Assembly: GCF_003337375.1 (NCBI RefSeq)
Contig: NZ_QPJD01000013.1
Location: forward strand, 1-64,000
Reading direction: 5' to 3'
From: Paenibacillus prosopidis
Lineage (GTDB): Bacteria; Bacillota; Bacilli; Paenibacillales; Paenibacillaceae
DNA: 64,000 nt
Positions 54,598 to 62,986 of the stretch are shown piece by piece. A program made the position numbers and the translations under genes. The notes below the pieces were generated by a model that did no database searches, had not been told where the DNA came from, and worked only from the letters and a program-made list of their open reading frames with translations. The first letter of the stretch is position 1. Each line of letters opens with the position of its first letter.

Positions 54598-55717
54598 TGC
54601 AGCTGATTCCGTTTGGTCTGGCCGTTATTCCAGACAAACGAGATTTGCGCCCATAGGTGAGGCCGGCCAGCGCAAGCTGGCTGACGCTTGCGTGCTGATC
54701 GTCGGCGTTGGCGCGCTCGGCGCTTCGCTTGCGCAGCATATGGTTCGGGCGGGCGTCGGCGAGGTTAGGCTGGCCGACCGCGATTTCGTCGAACCAAGCA
54801 ATCTCCAGCGGCAGATGCTGTTCGACGAGGCGGATGCGCTTGCCGTACTGCCGAAGGCTGTTGCAGCTGCCAACAAGCTTCGCCATATAAATAGCGCTGT
54901 CCGTGTTGAAGCTTCCGTGGTTGATGTGAACGCGTTGACCGTTCAGCAGCTTGCGGCAGGTGCGGACCTTGTGCTTGACGGCACCGACAATGCAGCAACC
55001 CGGCTGCTGCTTAGCGATGTCTGCTTTCAGCGCCATATTCCGTTTATATATGGCGGCGTAGCAGGAGCGCAAGGAATGAATGCCGCGCTTGTGCCGGGGC
55101 GAACCGCATGCCTGCGCTGTTTAATCGGAGCGTCGGACGGAGAAGGGGAAGCCGACACATGCGATACGGTTGGCGTGCTCTCTCCGGCTGTCGAGTTCGT
55201 CGCTTCGCTGCAAGCGGCCGAAGCTATAAAGTGGCTTACCGGAAATCAGGACGCGATGCGTCAAACATGGGTCAGCGTAGACTTATGGTCATTCCGTCTG
55301 CGTGAATCGGCGCTTCCTTCGGGACGTGAAGAATGTTCTTATTGCGGACAGGGGCATGGCGGGAATTCGGATGCAAATGCTGCGGCTGAGAGGGATGACG
55401 AAGCTATGCATTCCGTCGTGCTTTGCGGACGGGATACTGTTCAGGTAACGCTTGGCAGCACGCTTAACCTGGAGCGTCTGGAGAAACGGTTAAGCGTACA
55501 GAGCTTTCCATTGACGGTAAATCGGTATTTGGTAAGGGCGAAGCTTCCAGGCGGCGAGCAGCTGGTGATTTTCCCGGATGGCCGGGTGCTCGTACAAGGA
55601 ACGACGGAGGCGTCTCATGCCGTCCGGCTTTGCAAAACTTATTTATTGGAACGAACGACAGATGACTATTTAGGAATGGAAGGGAGCGTACGAAATGAGC
55701 AGGGAAGCATGGCTTGA
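54590..55717 (+). CDS. thiF: ThiF/MoeB-family adenylyltransferase (probable ThiF)
   Basis: A 375-residue E1-like enzyme: IVGVGALGASLAQHMVRAGVG, NLQRQMLFDE, DGTDNAATRLLLSD, and Cys pairs CLRCLI and CSYCG. It adenylates the ThiS Gly-Gly tail for sulfur transfer to the thiazole. It overlaps thiC by 8 bases and the following thiE/S gene by 23. It is an evident paralogue of the protein encoded at 42492-43571 (same C-terminal extension, CGRDTVQVTLGS against CGRNSVQITPNQ). Confidence 0.88.
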   Translation: MANAADSVWSGRYSRQTRFAPIGEAGQRKLADACVLIVGVGALGASLAQHMVRAGVGEVRLADRDFVEPSNLQRQMLFDEADALAVLPKAVAAANKLRHINSAVRVEASVVDVNALTVQQLAAGADLVLDGTDNAATRLLLSDVCFQRHIPFIYGGVAGAQGMNAALVPGRTACLRCLIGASDGEGEADTCDTVGVLSPAVEFVASLQAAEAIKWLTGNQDAMRQTWVSVDLWSFRLRESALPSGREECSYCGQGHGGNSDANAAAERDDEAMHSVVLCGRDTVQVTLGSTLNLERLEKRLSVQSFPLTVNRYLVRAKLPGGEQLVIFPDGRVLVQGTTEASHAVRLCKTYLLERTTDDYLGMEGSVRNEQGSMA

Positions 55718-56552
55718 TTTTCGGCTGTATGTCATTACGGCACAATCTAATCATCCAGGGAAACCGGTAGTTGATGTCATTGAACAGACGCTTATAGGAG
55801 GCGCGCAGATCGTACAGCTTCGTAATAAGACAGGCACAAGGGCTGAAGTGCTTGAACAGGCAAAGGCGCTGCGTTTATTGACGCGCAAATACAACGTCCC
55901 GTTCATTATTAATGATTATCCGGATATCGTCATAGAGACGGATGCGGACGGCGTACATCTGGGGCAGGAGGATATGCCGGTTGCCGAGGCGAGACGGCTG
56001 TTAGGGCCGGATCGCATCATAGGTATTTCTACGCATAATTTGGATCAGGCGCTGGCGGCGGAACGGGACGGGGCTGATTATATCGGTGTCGGACCGGTCT
56101 TTCCAACCGATACGAAACCTGGCAGAGCCGCAGTCACGACAAGCTATGTTGCGGAGGCAGCACGCCATGTTTCCATTCCGTTCGTAGCGATTGGCGGGAT
56201 TACGCTGGATAACGTGGATTTAGTGCTCGCTGCTGGCGCAAAACGAATTTGCGCCGTTTCGGCGATCGTAGGAAGCGATGATCCGGCCAGTGTATGCCGT
56301 TCCTTCCTGAGACGGATTGAAGCGGCGGGCGGCAAGGCCGAAATCGCGAACAAGAAGTCGTTGACTGTGAACGGGCGTCAGGAGCTGACAAGCGCGCGAA
56401 CGGTTGAGGAGCTGGTGCAGCAGTTAGGACAACAAAACAAGAAGCTTATAATCGAGCTAAACGGTGTCATTGTCCAGCGCGCGCAATGGACAGCGACAGA
56501 ATTGCAGGATGGTGCATCGATTGAGATGGTACATTTTGTCGGAGGGGGCTGA
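55695..56552 (+). CDS. ThiE-ThiS fusion (thiamin phosphate synthase with sulfur carrier)
   Basis: A 285-residue protein. Residues 1 to about 212 are a ThiE/TenI-type barrel (VQLRNKTGT, FIINDYPDI, DGVHLGQEDMP, GVGPVFPTDTKPG, FVAIGGI); the GQEDMP and FPTDTK motifs favour ThiE over TenI. Residues about 221-285 are ThiS (LTVNGRQELTSARTVEELV; IELNGVIVQRAQW; DGASIEMVHFVGGG). The Gly-Gly is the very C-terminus, so the carrier can be activated by ThiF. It lies between thiF and thiG, where a free thiS would be expected, and no other thiS is in the operon. Confidence 0.9.
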   Translation: MSREAWLDFRLYVITAQSNHPGKPVVDVIEQTLIGGAQIVQLRNKTGTRAEVLEQAKALRLLTRKYNVPFIINDYPDIVIETDADGVHLGQEDMPVAEARRLLGPDRIIGISTHNLDQALAAERDGADYIGVGPVFPTDTKPGRAAVTTSYVAEAARHVSIPFVAIGGITLDNVDLVLAAGAKRICAVSAIVGSDDPASVCRSFLRRIEAAGGKAEIANKKSLTVNGRQELTSARTVEELVQQLGQQNKKLIIELNGVIVQRAQWTATELQDGASIEMVHFVGGG

Positions 56553-56557
56553 GCAGG

Positions 56558-57391
56558 TTGAAGGAATGGATGGGTGACGATCCGTTAGTCATTGGGGGCC
56601 ATGCCCTGCGCTCGCGGTTTTTGTTTGGAACGGGACGCTTTCCGAGTCCGGCGGTATTGCAGCAAGCGCTTGAAGCATCGGGCTCCGAAGTGATTACGTT
56701 TGCTGTCCGGCGGGTTAATTTAGACAGCGTAGAGGATGACTCCGTGCTGCAGCACTTTGATGAGAAGAGCATTCATTATTTGCCGAATACATCGGGCGCG
56801 AGAACGGCTGCGGAAGCGGTTCGTATTGCACGGCTTGCCCGGGCAGCAGGCTTGGGCGATTGGATCAAGGTGGAAATAAGCGGCGACCCGCGAACGCTGC
56901 TGCCCGATCCAATAGAGACGCTCCGCGCAACGGAGCAGCTGGCAAGCGAAGGCTTCATCGTGCTTCCGTACACGTCTGATGATCCGATATTGTGCAAAAG
57001 ATTGGAGGAAGCGGGTGCTTCGGCCGTTATGCCGGGAGGATCGCCGATCGGCACAGGACTCGGATTGTTGAATCCTTACAATCTCGGACTTATCGCTGAG
57101 CAGTCAGGCGTACCGGTCATTATTGACGCAGGCATCGGGTCGGCGAAGGATGCTGCGGAAGCGATGGAGCTAGGCGCGGATGGCATATTAGCCAATACGC
57201 CGGTTGCGAAAGCGCAGGATCCTGTCATGATGGCCCGCGCTTTTCGGTTAGCTATAGAAGCGGGACGACTGGCAAGGCTTGCCGGAAGGATTCCGAAGAA
57301 GCGGTACGCTTCAGCAAGCAGCGACTGGGCGGGTTCCTTATTTGAAGCGGCGGCTGCCGGTGAAGGCGTATCCGGCGGAGGCGAAACGTAA
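56558..57391 (+). CDS. thiG: Thiazole synthase ThiG
   Basis: A 277-residue TIM-barrel enzyme: PLVIGGHALRSRFLFGTGRF, the conserved Lys in WIKVEISGDPRTLLPDP, MPGGSPIGTGLGL and VIIDAGIGSAKDAAEAME. It makes the thiazole phosphate from deoxyxylulose phosphate, iminoglycine and ThiS thiocarboxylate. The start is TTG 56558 after GGAGGGGG; the C-terminus is about 20 residues longer than usual. Confidence 0.94.
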   Translation: MKEWMGDDPLVIGGHALRSRFLFGTGRFPSPAVLQQALEASGSEVITFAVRRVNLDSVEDDSVLQHFDEKSIHYLPNTSGARTAAEAVRIARLARAAGLGDWIKVEISGDPRTLLPDPIETLRATEQLASEGFIVLPYTSDDPILCKRLEEAGASAVMPGGSPIGTGLGLLNPYNLGLIAEQSGVPVIIDAGIGSAKDAAEAMELGADGILANTPVAKAQDPVMMARAFRLAIEAGRLARLAGRIPKKRYASASSDWAGSLFEAAAAGEGVSGGGET

Positions 57392-58536
57392 TGCCGCAAT
57401 CGGTCATTGTACTGGGTGGCGGCATTATCGGTTTATCCTGTGCCTTTGAAGCGGCACGCAGAGGCATGCGGGTCACGCTCATTGAGCCGGCTGCGCTTGG
57501 CGGTCAAGCGTCCGGCGCAGCTGCGGGGATGCTTGCGCCATATTCAGAAAATACGGAACAGCCGGACAGCTTCTTCCAGCTATGCCTGCACAGCTTGCGT
57601 CATTTTCCGGAATGGATAGCAGCGGTAGAAGAGCTGTCAGGCCTGTCAGCGGAGTGGGTACGAAGCGGAAGCATTAATGTTTTCATGCATGAAGCGGATC
57701 TGCTGCCCATACAATCGAGACTGCGATGGCAAAACGAATGGGGAGCGGACGCGCAGCTTATCGATGCGGCACAGCTGCGTATGCTGGAGCCGCGTCTTGC
57801 GCAATCGGCGGTTGCCGGTATCTTCACGCCGCATGAGAGCCATGTATATGCGCCTAAGCTTGTTACTGCTCTCGAAGCAGCATGCCTTAAGCTCGGGGTT
57901 ACGATTTTGCTGCAGGCTGGAGAGGTTGATGAGGTGGCTGTTCATCCATCGGGCGGTGTAACGGTCCGTGCGAAAGCATTAGAGCAGCCTGTACATGCCG
58001 ATCGGGTTGTCGTAAGCGCAGGAGCGTGGTCGGGCGCTTATGAACGATGGTTCGGACTGTCCATCCCGGTTCACCCTATACGAGGTCAAATATGCTCCTT
58101 CGAGCATCCTGGGGGCGAAGTCCGGCATATGGTCTTTTCAAGTCAAGCCTACTGGGTGGGAAAAAGAAACAATCGTCTCGTTTGCGGCGCTTCCGAGGAT
58201 GTCGCGGGCTTTCAAACCCATGTGACGGAACGGGGGATCGGCCGATTAATTCGCAGCAGCAATAAGCTTTTCCCGTTTTTGGAAGGGAAGGAGACTGCTC
58301 ATCGATGGGCCGGTCTGCGTCCGGCAACCCGAGACGGCCAGCCGCTTCTGGGAAAGGTAGAAGGAATGCCGGCTGTCATTATGGCTGCAGGACATTATCG
58401 CAACGGAATTCTATTAAGCCCGGTTACGGCCTTTATTGTTGCTGATTTGCTGGAGGGAAAGCCGTCTGAGCTGCCGCTTCAATCCTTTGATCCTAACCGG
58501 TTTACTCCGATTCCATATAGACGCCGGTTCGTGTAA
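57391..58536 (+). CDS. thiO: Glycine oxidase ThiO
   Basis: A 381-residue FAD-dependent amine oxidase of the DAO family: GGGIIGLSCAFEAARRG for FAD, GQASGAAAGMLAPYSE, and AGHYRNGILLSPVTA near the end. It supplies iminoglycine to ThiG. Its ATG shares a base with the thiG stop. Confidence 0.92.
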   Translation: MPQSVIVLGGGIIGLSCAFEAARRGMRVTLIEPAALGGQASGAAAGMLAPYSENTEQPDSFFQLCLHSLRHFPEWIAAVEELSGLSAEWVRSGSINVFMHEADLLPIQSRLRWQNEWGADAQLIDAAQLRMLEPRLAQSAVAGIFTPHESHVYAPKLVTALEAACLKLGVTILLQAGEVDEVAVHPSGGVTVRAKALEQPVHADRVVVSAGAWSGAYERWFGLSIPVHPIRGQICSFEHPGGEVRHMVFSSQAYWVGKRNNRLVCGASEDVAGFQTHVTERGIGRLIRSSNKLFPFLEGKETAHRWAGLRPATRDGQPLLGKVEGMPAVIMAAGHYRNGILLSPVTAFIVADLLEGKPSELPLQSFDPNRFTPIPYRRRFV

Positions 58537-58579
58537 ACGATGATGAAATGCCATAATAATAGAATTGAAAATTATAAAA

Positions 58580-58630
58580 AAATCCCACTTCATTGAAAAG
58601 ATACTCGTTTCAATGAAGTGGGATTTTTTT
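58580..58630 (+). terminator. Terminator of the thiamin operon
   Basis: A 16-bp perfect stem (AAATCCCACTTCATTG with CAATGAAGTGGGATTT) followed by T residues. Confidence 0.93.
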
Positions 58631-58736
58631 CTATATTAACATAAGCCCCTTTGTTTAATGAAAATGAAGTCACTTCCTTTTACCTATTTTTCCGAGTCGA
58701 GGGTAATTGTCCATACTCCATTAGGAGTGGACGCAT

Positions 58737-58910
58737 ATGATTAACAAGACTGGTGGTTTGATTATCATAAATACAAGTGAATTCCATGGCTTCCCTATGT
58801 CTCTGAAACTACGAGAGGAAAGTAAGCATCCAGAAAGGTTAAAAGAGCACAGAGATTTATGTAAGCCACCATTTTTTCTAGTAATATCTCGGCATGGAAG
58901 GGGTTTGTAA
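58737..58910 (+). CDS. Small ORF before rmlA, 57 residues
   Basis: An ORF with a good site (TTAGGAGTGGACGCAT before ATG) that ends 3 bases before the rmlA start, so the two are likely co-translated. It opens with a hydrophobic strand (GGLIIINTSEFHG) and continues with a charged helix-like region (LKLREESKHPERLKEHRD). It matches no family I know. It may be a real small protein, or a remnant that now serves only for translational coupling. Confidence 0.4.
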   Translation: MINKTGGLIIINTSEFHGFPMSLKLREESKHPERLKEHRDLCKPPFFLVISRHGRGL

Positions 58911-58913
58911 CTT

Positions 58914-59642
58914 ATGAAAGGTGTAGTGCTTGCGGGAGGAACCGGAACCCGATTGCATCCCTTAACGAAAATATTCAATAAGCATCTCTTGCCTGTTGGC
59001 CAATATCCAATGATCCATTATGCCATTCAGAAGCTCCATGATGCTGGAATCACAGATATTTTATTAATTACAAATAAGCAATCCTGGGGCTTGTTTGCCG
59101 AATATCTGAGAGACGGAGAGGAATGGGGGGTTAAGATTACCTACAAGATTCAAGACAAAGCAGGGGGGATTGCACAGGCATTGGGTTTAGCCGAGGGGTT
59201 TATTCATCCAAATGAAAAATTTGTACTCATTCTAGGGGATAATTTGTTTCAGGATTCACTTAAACCCTGTATTGAACAATTCCAGATGCAAGAACAAGGA
59301 GCCATGGTACTTCTTAAGGAGGTCAATGATTCTAGGAGATACGGTGTCCCTATTTTAGAAGGAACTATCATAACAGCTATTGAGGAAAAGCCTGAACATC
59401 CAAGCTGCTCCTATGCAGTTACAGGTATCTATTTGTTTGATTACACCGTTTTCGAGATTATTAAAACACAAAAACCCTCCAAACGAGGAGAGTTGGAAAT
59501 TACCGATGTCAATAATGTTTACGCTGCGGCAGGAATTCTGAAGCATCAATTTTTAACCGGTTGGTGGATTGATGCAGGCACACATGAATCTCTCTTTCAA
59601 GCTACTCTATTTCTTAGACAGGAGGACGAGGAATGTCGGTGA
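58914..59642 (+). CDS. rmlA: Glucose-1-phosphate thymidylyltransferase, short form (SpsI-like)
   Basis: A 242-residue nucleotidyltransferase with the signature LAGGTGTRLHPLT and further ILGDN and VEEKP-like (IEEKPEHPSCSYAVTGIY) blocks. It is the short form without the C-terminal allosteric part of the 290-residue RmlA and is like B. subtilis SpsI. It makes dTDP-glucose. Overlaps rmlB by 10 bases. The gene sits in a stretch with lower GC than its surroundings. Confidence 0.9.
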   Translation: MKGVVLAGGTGTRLHPLTKIFNKHLLPVGQYPMIHYAIQKLHDAGITDILLITNKQSWGLFAEYLRDGEEWGVKITYKIQDKAGGIAQALGLAEGFIHPNEKFVLILGDNLFQDSLKPCIEQFQMQEQGAMVLLKEVNDSRRYGVPILEGTIITAIEEKPEHPSCSYAVTGIYLFDYTVFEIIKTQKPSKRGELEITDVNNVYAAAGILKHQFLTGWWIDAGTHESLFQATLFLRQEDEECR

Positions 59643-60631
59643 TCTTGCTTACTGGAGGCATGGGTTTTATTGGCAGCAATTTTCTCCACTACTGGAAAAA
59701 GCAGCATCCGCAAGACTTCGTGATCAATTTGGATCTGCTTACTTATGCAGGGAATCCAGACAACGTCGCAGAGTTGGAAGGGCAAGCAGGCTATCAGTTT
59801 GTGCACGGGAATATCGGCGATACCCCTTTGATGGATCAGCTTATGAAACAAGGGGTAGATGTGGTCGTCCATTTTGCGGCAGAATCGCATGTGGATCGTA
59901 GCATTCATGACCCCAGCGGATTTGTCATAACGAATGTGCTGGGTACACAGCGGCTGCTGGAATCGGCCCGTAAGCATCAAGTGAAGAAATTCGTACATGT
60001 TTCTACAGATGAAGTATATGGAACACTCGGCAGCGAGGGGCTTTTTACAGAAACCACCCCTCTTGCACCCAACAGTCCTTATTCGGCAAGTAAAGCCAGT
60101 TCGGATATGTTTGTCAGGGCCTATTATGAAACTTATGGCTTTCCGGCTGTCATCACCCGCTGCTCCAATAACTATGGACCTCGACAATTTCCTGAAAAGC
60201 TTATTCCGCTCATCATTACACGAGCCATTCGTAATGAATCTATTCCTATATACGGAGACGGTATGAACGTACGGGACTGGTTATACGTGGATGACCACTG
60301 CTCCGCCATCGAACGGGTTATTGAGCACGGGGAACCAGGGCAAGTCTACAATGTTGGCGGACAAAATGAGCGGACCAATCTAGAGGTTGTACAAAGTATT
60401 TTACTAGAACTCGACAAATCGACTGACTTGATCCAATTCGTAGAGGATCGGCTGGGGCATGACCAACGTTATGCGATTGACGCGGCGAAGATTCGAAAGG
60501 AGCTTGGATGGGTTCCACAGTATTCGTTTGAAGCAGGTATCAAGAAAACCATTGAGTGGTATTTACAACATCCGGAGTGGTGTGAGCGTATAGCTGACGG
60601 CTCCTATTGCAAAAAAGACGGGGTTGGCTGA
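59633..60631 (+). CDS. rmlB: dTDP-glucose 4,6-dehydratase
   Basis: A 332-residue short-chain dehydrogenase with GGMGFIGSNFLHY for NAD, HFAAESHVDRS, VSTDEVYGTLG with active-site acid, and YSASKASSDMFV with the YxxxK pair. It turns dTDP-glucose into the 4-keto-6-deoxy sugar. Only the first two genes of dTDP-rhamnose synthesis are here; rmlC and rmlD are absent, followed instead by remains of a glycosyltransferase gene. Confidence 0.95.
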   Translation: MSVILLTGGMGFIGSNFLHYWKKQHPQDFVINLDLLTYAGNPDNVAELEGQAGYQFVHGNIGDTPLMDQLMKQGVDVVVHFAAESHVDRSIHDPSGFVITNVLGTQRLLESARKHQVKKFVHVSTDEVYGTLGSEGLFTETTPLAPNSPYSASKASSDMFVRAYYETYGFPAVITRCSNNYGPRQFPEKLIPLIITRAIRNESIPIYGDGMNVRDWLYVDDHCSAIERVIEHGEPGQVYNVGGQNERTNLEVVQSILLELDKSTDLIQFVEDRLGHDQRYAIDAAKIRKELGWVPQYSFEAGIKKTIEWYLQHPEWCERIADGSYCKKDGVG

Positions 60632-60638
60632 GAACTCT

Positions 60639-60850
60639 ATCATTCTTAACAAGATAATGAGTAAAATAATGGAAATAGCAAGAGATATGGCTGCTGAGAA
60701 TGTATAGCTTCGATCCGTCACCATACATCGGTCCCTTATGAAATTATTGTTGTTGATAATGGCTCGAAGGACGGATCTGTTGAATTATGTGCGAGAGAAA
60801 GAGTAAAACTGATATCGCTGAAAATGGGGCGTTGATCCTCACAGCTTATA
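60639..60850 (+). pseudogene. Family 2 glycosyltransferase fragment
   Basis: One frame reads CIASIRHHTSVPYEIIVVD, then NGSKDGSVELCARERVKLIS (about 60704-60815), the usual N-terminal nucleotide-binding core of GT2 enzymes including the VVDNGSxDGS signature. Upstream the frame is broken, though 60639-60690 keeps a likely start (SIILNK), and downstream it stops near 60836. No complete catalytic domain remains. It follows rmlB in the same direction and is probably the wreck of a third gene in that operon. The rest of 60850-60960 shows no gene. Confidence 0.7.
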
Positions 60851-60970
60851 TAATCCGGACAATTGGCTGGAAGCTCAGTGAATCGCGGGGGCTGTGCTTC
60901 CTTTTCTTGAAGCAGGTTATCCATCAACTATATGAAATCTTGAAAATGGTATAAAATTTTCAATTGAAAA

Positions 60971-60985
60971 CGAGAATCGTTATCA
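60971..60985 (+). promoter_or_regulatory. Candidate Fur box
   Basis: CGAGAATCGTTATCA fits the 7-1-7 Fur pattern TGATAAT-N-ATTATCA with 12 of 14 arm bases in place or similar, 70 bases before an iron-siderophore permease gene. Confidence 0.55.
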
Positions 60986-61055
60986 CTATGTCCGTAGGAA
61001 TCTTATACGTTCAAATAAAGTTTACATATTTTACATATAGAAGGGTAGTTAGCAG

Positions 61056-62099
61056 ATGTCAGCACAATCAAACACGAAAGCGGTGATAACCGGCTCCAAG
61101 CTGCGTACAAGACCGTTGGCTGCAGCCATCATTTTATTCGGAGGTATTGCCGTATTATTATTATCGCTGGCATTATCCATATCAGTTGGCGCCGCGGATA
61201 TTAGTCTATCCACAGTGTGGGAAGCGGTTTTTCAATTTGATCCGGATTTGATGCAGCATCAAGTCATCAAGGAGCTGCGGATGCCGCGTGCGCTTTCAGG
61301 CGCATTGGTAGGTGCGGCATTTGCTGTCGCTGGAGCAGTCATGCAAGGCATGACCCGTAATCCGCTGGCGGATTCAAGCTTGCTTGGCGTCAATGCCGGA
61401 GCGGGTTTCATGCTGGCGGTCTGCTTTGCTTTTTTTCCAGCTATGTCGTATATGGGGCTCATGTTTATTTGCTTTGCCGGCGCGGCTGTCGGTCTTGGAC
61501 TTGTTTATGGAATCGGTTCGTTCGCAAAGGGCGGCTTAACACCAACTCGCCTTACATTAGCCGGTGCGGCTGTAGGCGCGCTGCTTCTTGCTCTTACTGA
61601 AGGAATTGCCATCTACTTTCGAATTGGCCAGGACTTAGTATTCTGGTATGCCGGCGGGCTAGCGGGAATTAAGTGGTTACAGCTTCAAGTGGCAGCCCCT
61701 TGGATTATTGGCGGTTTGCTGGCTGCTGCCGCGGTATCACGTTCAATTACACTGCTAAGCTTAGGAGAAGATGTTGCGGCAGGACTCGGCCAGCGCACGG
61801 TCTGGGTGAAGGCGGCTGGAGTTTTAATCGTATTATTATTAGCTGGTACGGCTGTATCGGCTGTAGGCTCGATTGGGTTTGTCGGGCTTATTATCCCGCA
61901 TATTTCGCGCTTCCTCGTCGGGGTTGATTACCGCTGGATTATTCCATGCTCCGCTATTTTAGGCGGCTTGTTGATGGTCCTTGCGGATATTGGCGGACGA
62001 ATGGTTAATCCCCCGCAGGAAACGGCAATTGGCGTCATTATTGCTGTAATCGGCGTCCCCTTCTTCCTGTATCTTATAACAAGAATGAGGGGGGAATAA
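61056..62099 (+). CDS. Iron-siderophore ABC transporter permease (FecCD family)
   Basis: A 347-residue membrane protein with about nine to ten helices and the FecCD hallmarks ELRMPRALSGALVGAAFAVAGAVMQGMTRNPLADSSLLGVNAGA (in parts), GFVGLIIPHISRFLVG and GVIIAVIGVPFFLYLI. It is one half of a heterodimeric channel for ferric siderophores. No ATPase or binding protein is adjacent. The ATG follows AGAAGGGTAG. Confidence 0.92.
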   Translation: MSAQSNTKAVITGSKLRTRPLAAAIILFGGIAVLLLSLALSISVGAADISLSTVWEAVFQFDPDLMQHQVIKELRMPRALSGALVGAAFAVAGAVMQGMTRNPLADSSLLGVNAGAGFMLAVCFAFFPAMSYMGLMFICFAGAAVGLGLVYGIGSFAKGGLTPTRLTLAGAAVGALLLALTEGIAIYFRIGQDLVFWYAGGLAGIKWLQLQVAAPWIIGGLLAAAAVSRSITLLSLGEDVAAGLGQRTVWVKAAGVLIVLLLAGTAVSAVGSIGFVGLIIPHISRFLVGVDYRWIIPCSAILGGLLMVLADIGGRMVNPPQETAIGVIIAVIGVPFFLYLITRMRGE

Positions 62100-62102
62100 T
62101 TT

Positions 62103-62848
62103 TTGGAAACTCTATTTATAACAGCTGCCGGGCAGCGCAGAAGAAAACGAGCAATAATCGTTATGTCAGTGCTTGGCGCGCTTATCGTTATTTCTTTTAT
62201 TGTCAGTATGAATACAGGCTTTATCCGGCTTTCCCCAATGGACGTTGTGAAGACGCTTTTCGGAGCAGGCACACCTAAGCAAGAGCTCATATTATTTGAT
62301 TTTCGATTGCCGCGTATCGTTATTTCTATATTAATCGGTGCAGGCTTTGCGGTATCCGGATGTATTATGCAAGGCCTGTCCCGTAATCCGCTTGCTGATC
62401 CGGGCCTCCTCGGCATTAACGCCGGTGCCGGGCTTGCTGTCATTCTATTTATCATATACTATCCGGTTACGGAGAGAGGCTCTATTTTTTTAATGCCTGT
62501 TCTTGCATTGGCCGGGGCTGCTTTAACGGCATTACTCATCTATCTACTCTCCTATAAGAGACAGCGTGGAATCATGCCAGCCCGTATGATATTAGTTGGC
62601 ATAGCTGTCGCAGGAGGTGTAAGCGCCGCGATACAAATATTGACGCTGCGGCTTAGTCCGGAAAAGTATCAAATGTTCTCCATCTGGATGGCGGGCAGTA
62701 TTTGGGCGACAAACTGGAAGTATGTGCTTGCTTTGCTGCCATGGCTCATCATTATTTTGCATTCCAACCGAATGAAATTCCGACCGGCATTGTCGTAGCT
62801 GTAATCGGCGCGCCATACTTTCTATATTTGCTCTCGAGATCGAAATAA
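62103..62848 (+). pseudogene. Second FecCD permease with internal deletion and frameshift
   Basis: The first 220 or so residues are a normal FecCD permease (RLPRIVISILIGAGFAVSG, MQGLSRNPLADPGLLGINAGAG, then LPWLIII). At about 62757-62768 the frame shifts: the open frame ends at 62798 with an unrelated tail, while another frame carries on with FQPNEIPTGIVVAVIGAPYF, the normal C-terminal block, ending at 62848. The GFVGLIAPHxxR segment that joins these two in the family is missing, so some 80-90 codons were deleted out of frame. The importer encoded here is therefore probably inactive unless a partner exists elsewhere. Confidence 0.88.
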
Positions 62849-62871
62849 TCGAATAAATGCAGAAAACCGGC

Positions 62872-62904
62872 CGCGGCGAGCTATGAGCTCCCGCGTTTTT
62901 TGTG
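62872..62904 (+). terminator. Terminator after the permease pair
   Basis: GCGG-C-GAGCT pairs with AGCTC-CCGC around a 3-base loop with one bulged base, followed by T residues. Confidence 0.75.
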
Positions 62905-62986
62905 TTTTTGTCTACTCCCCAGTAGCCAGCCTATAGGTAAGTGCATATATTACCAAAGACATTTCAGGTGGAAGAAGGAGAGGGCA

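Noticed and set aside
55695..56340. Reading the barrel domain as TenI rather than ThiE
   Set aside because: TenI occurs in comparable operons, but the GQEDMP and FPTDTK motifs typical of ThiE are present, so ThiE is favoured, without full certainty.
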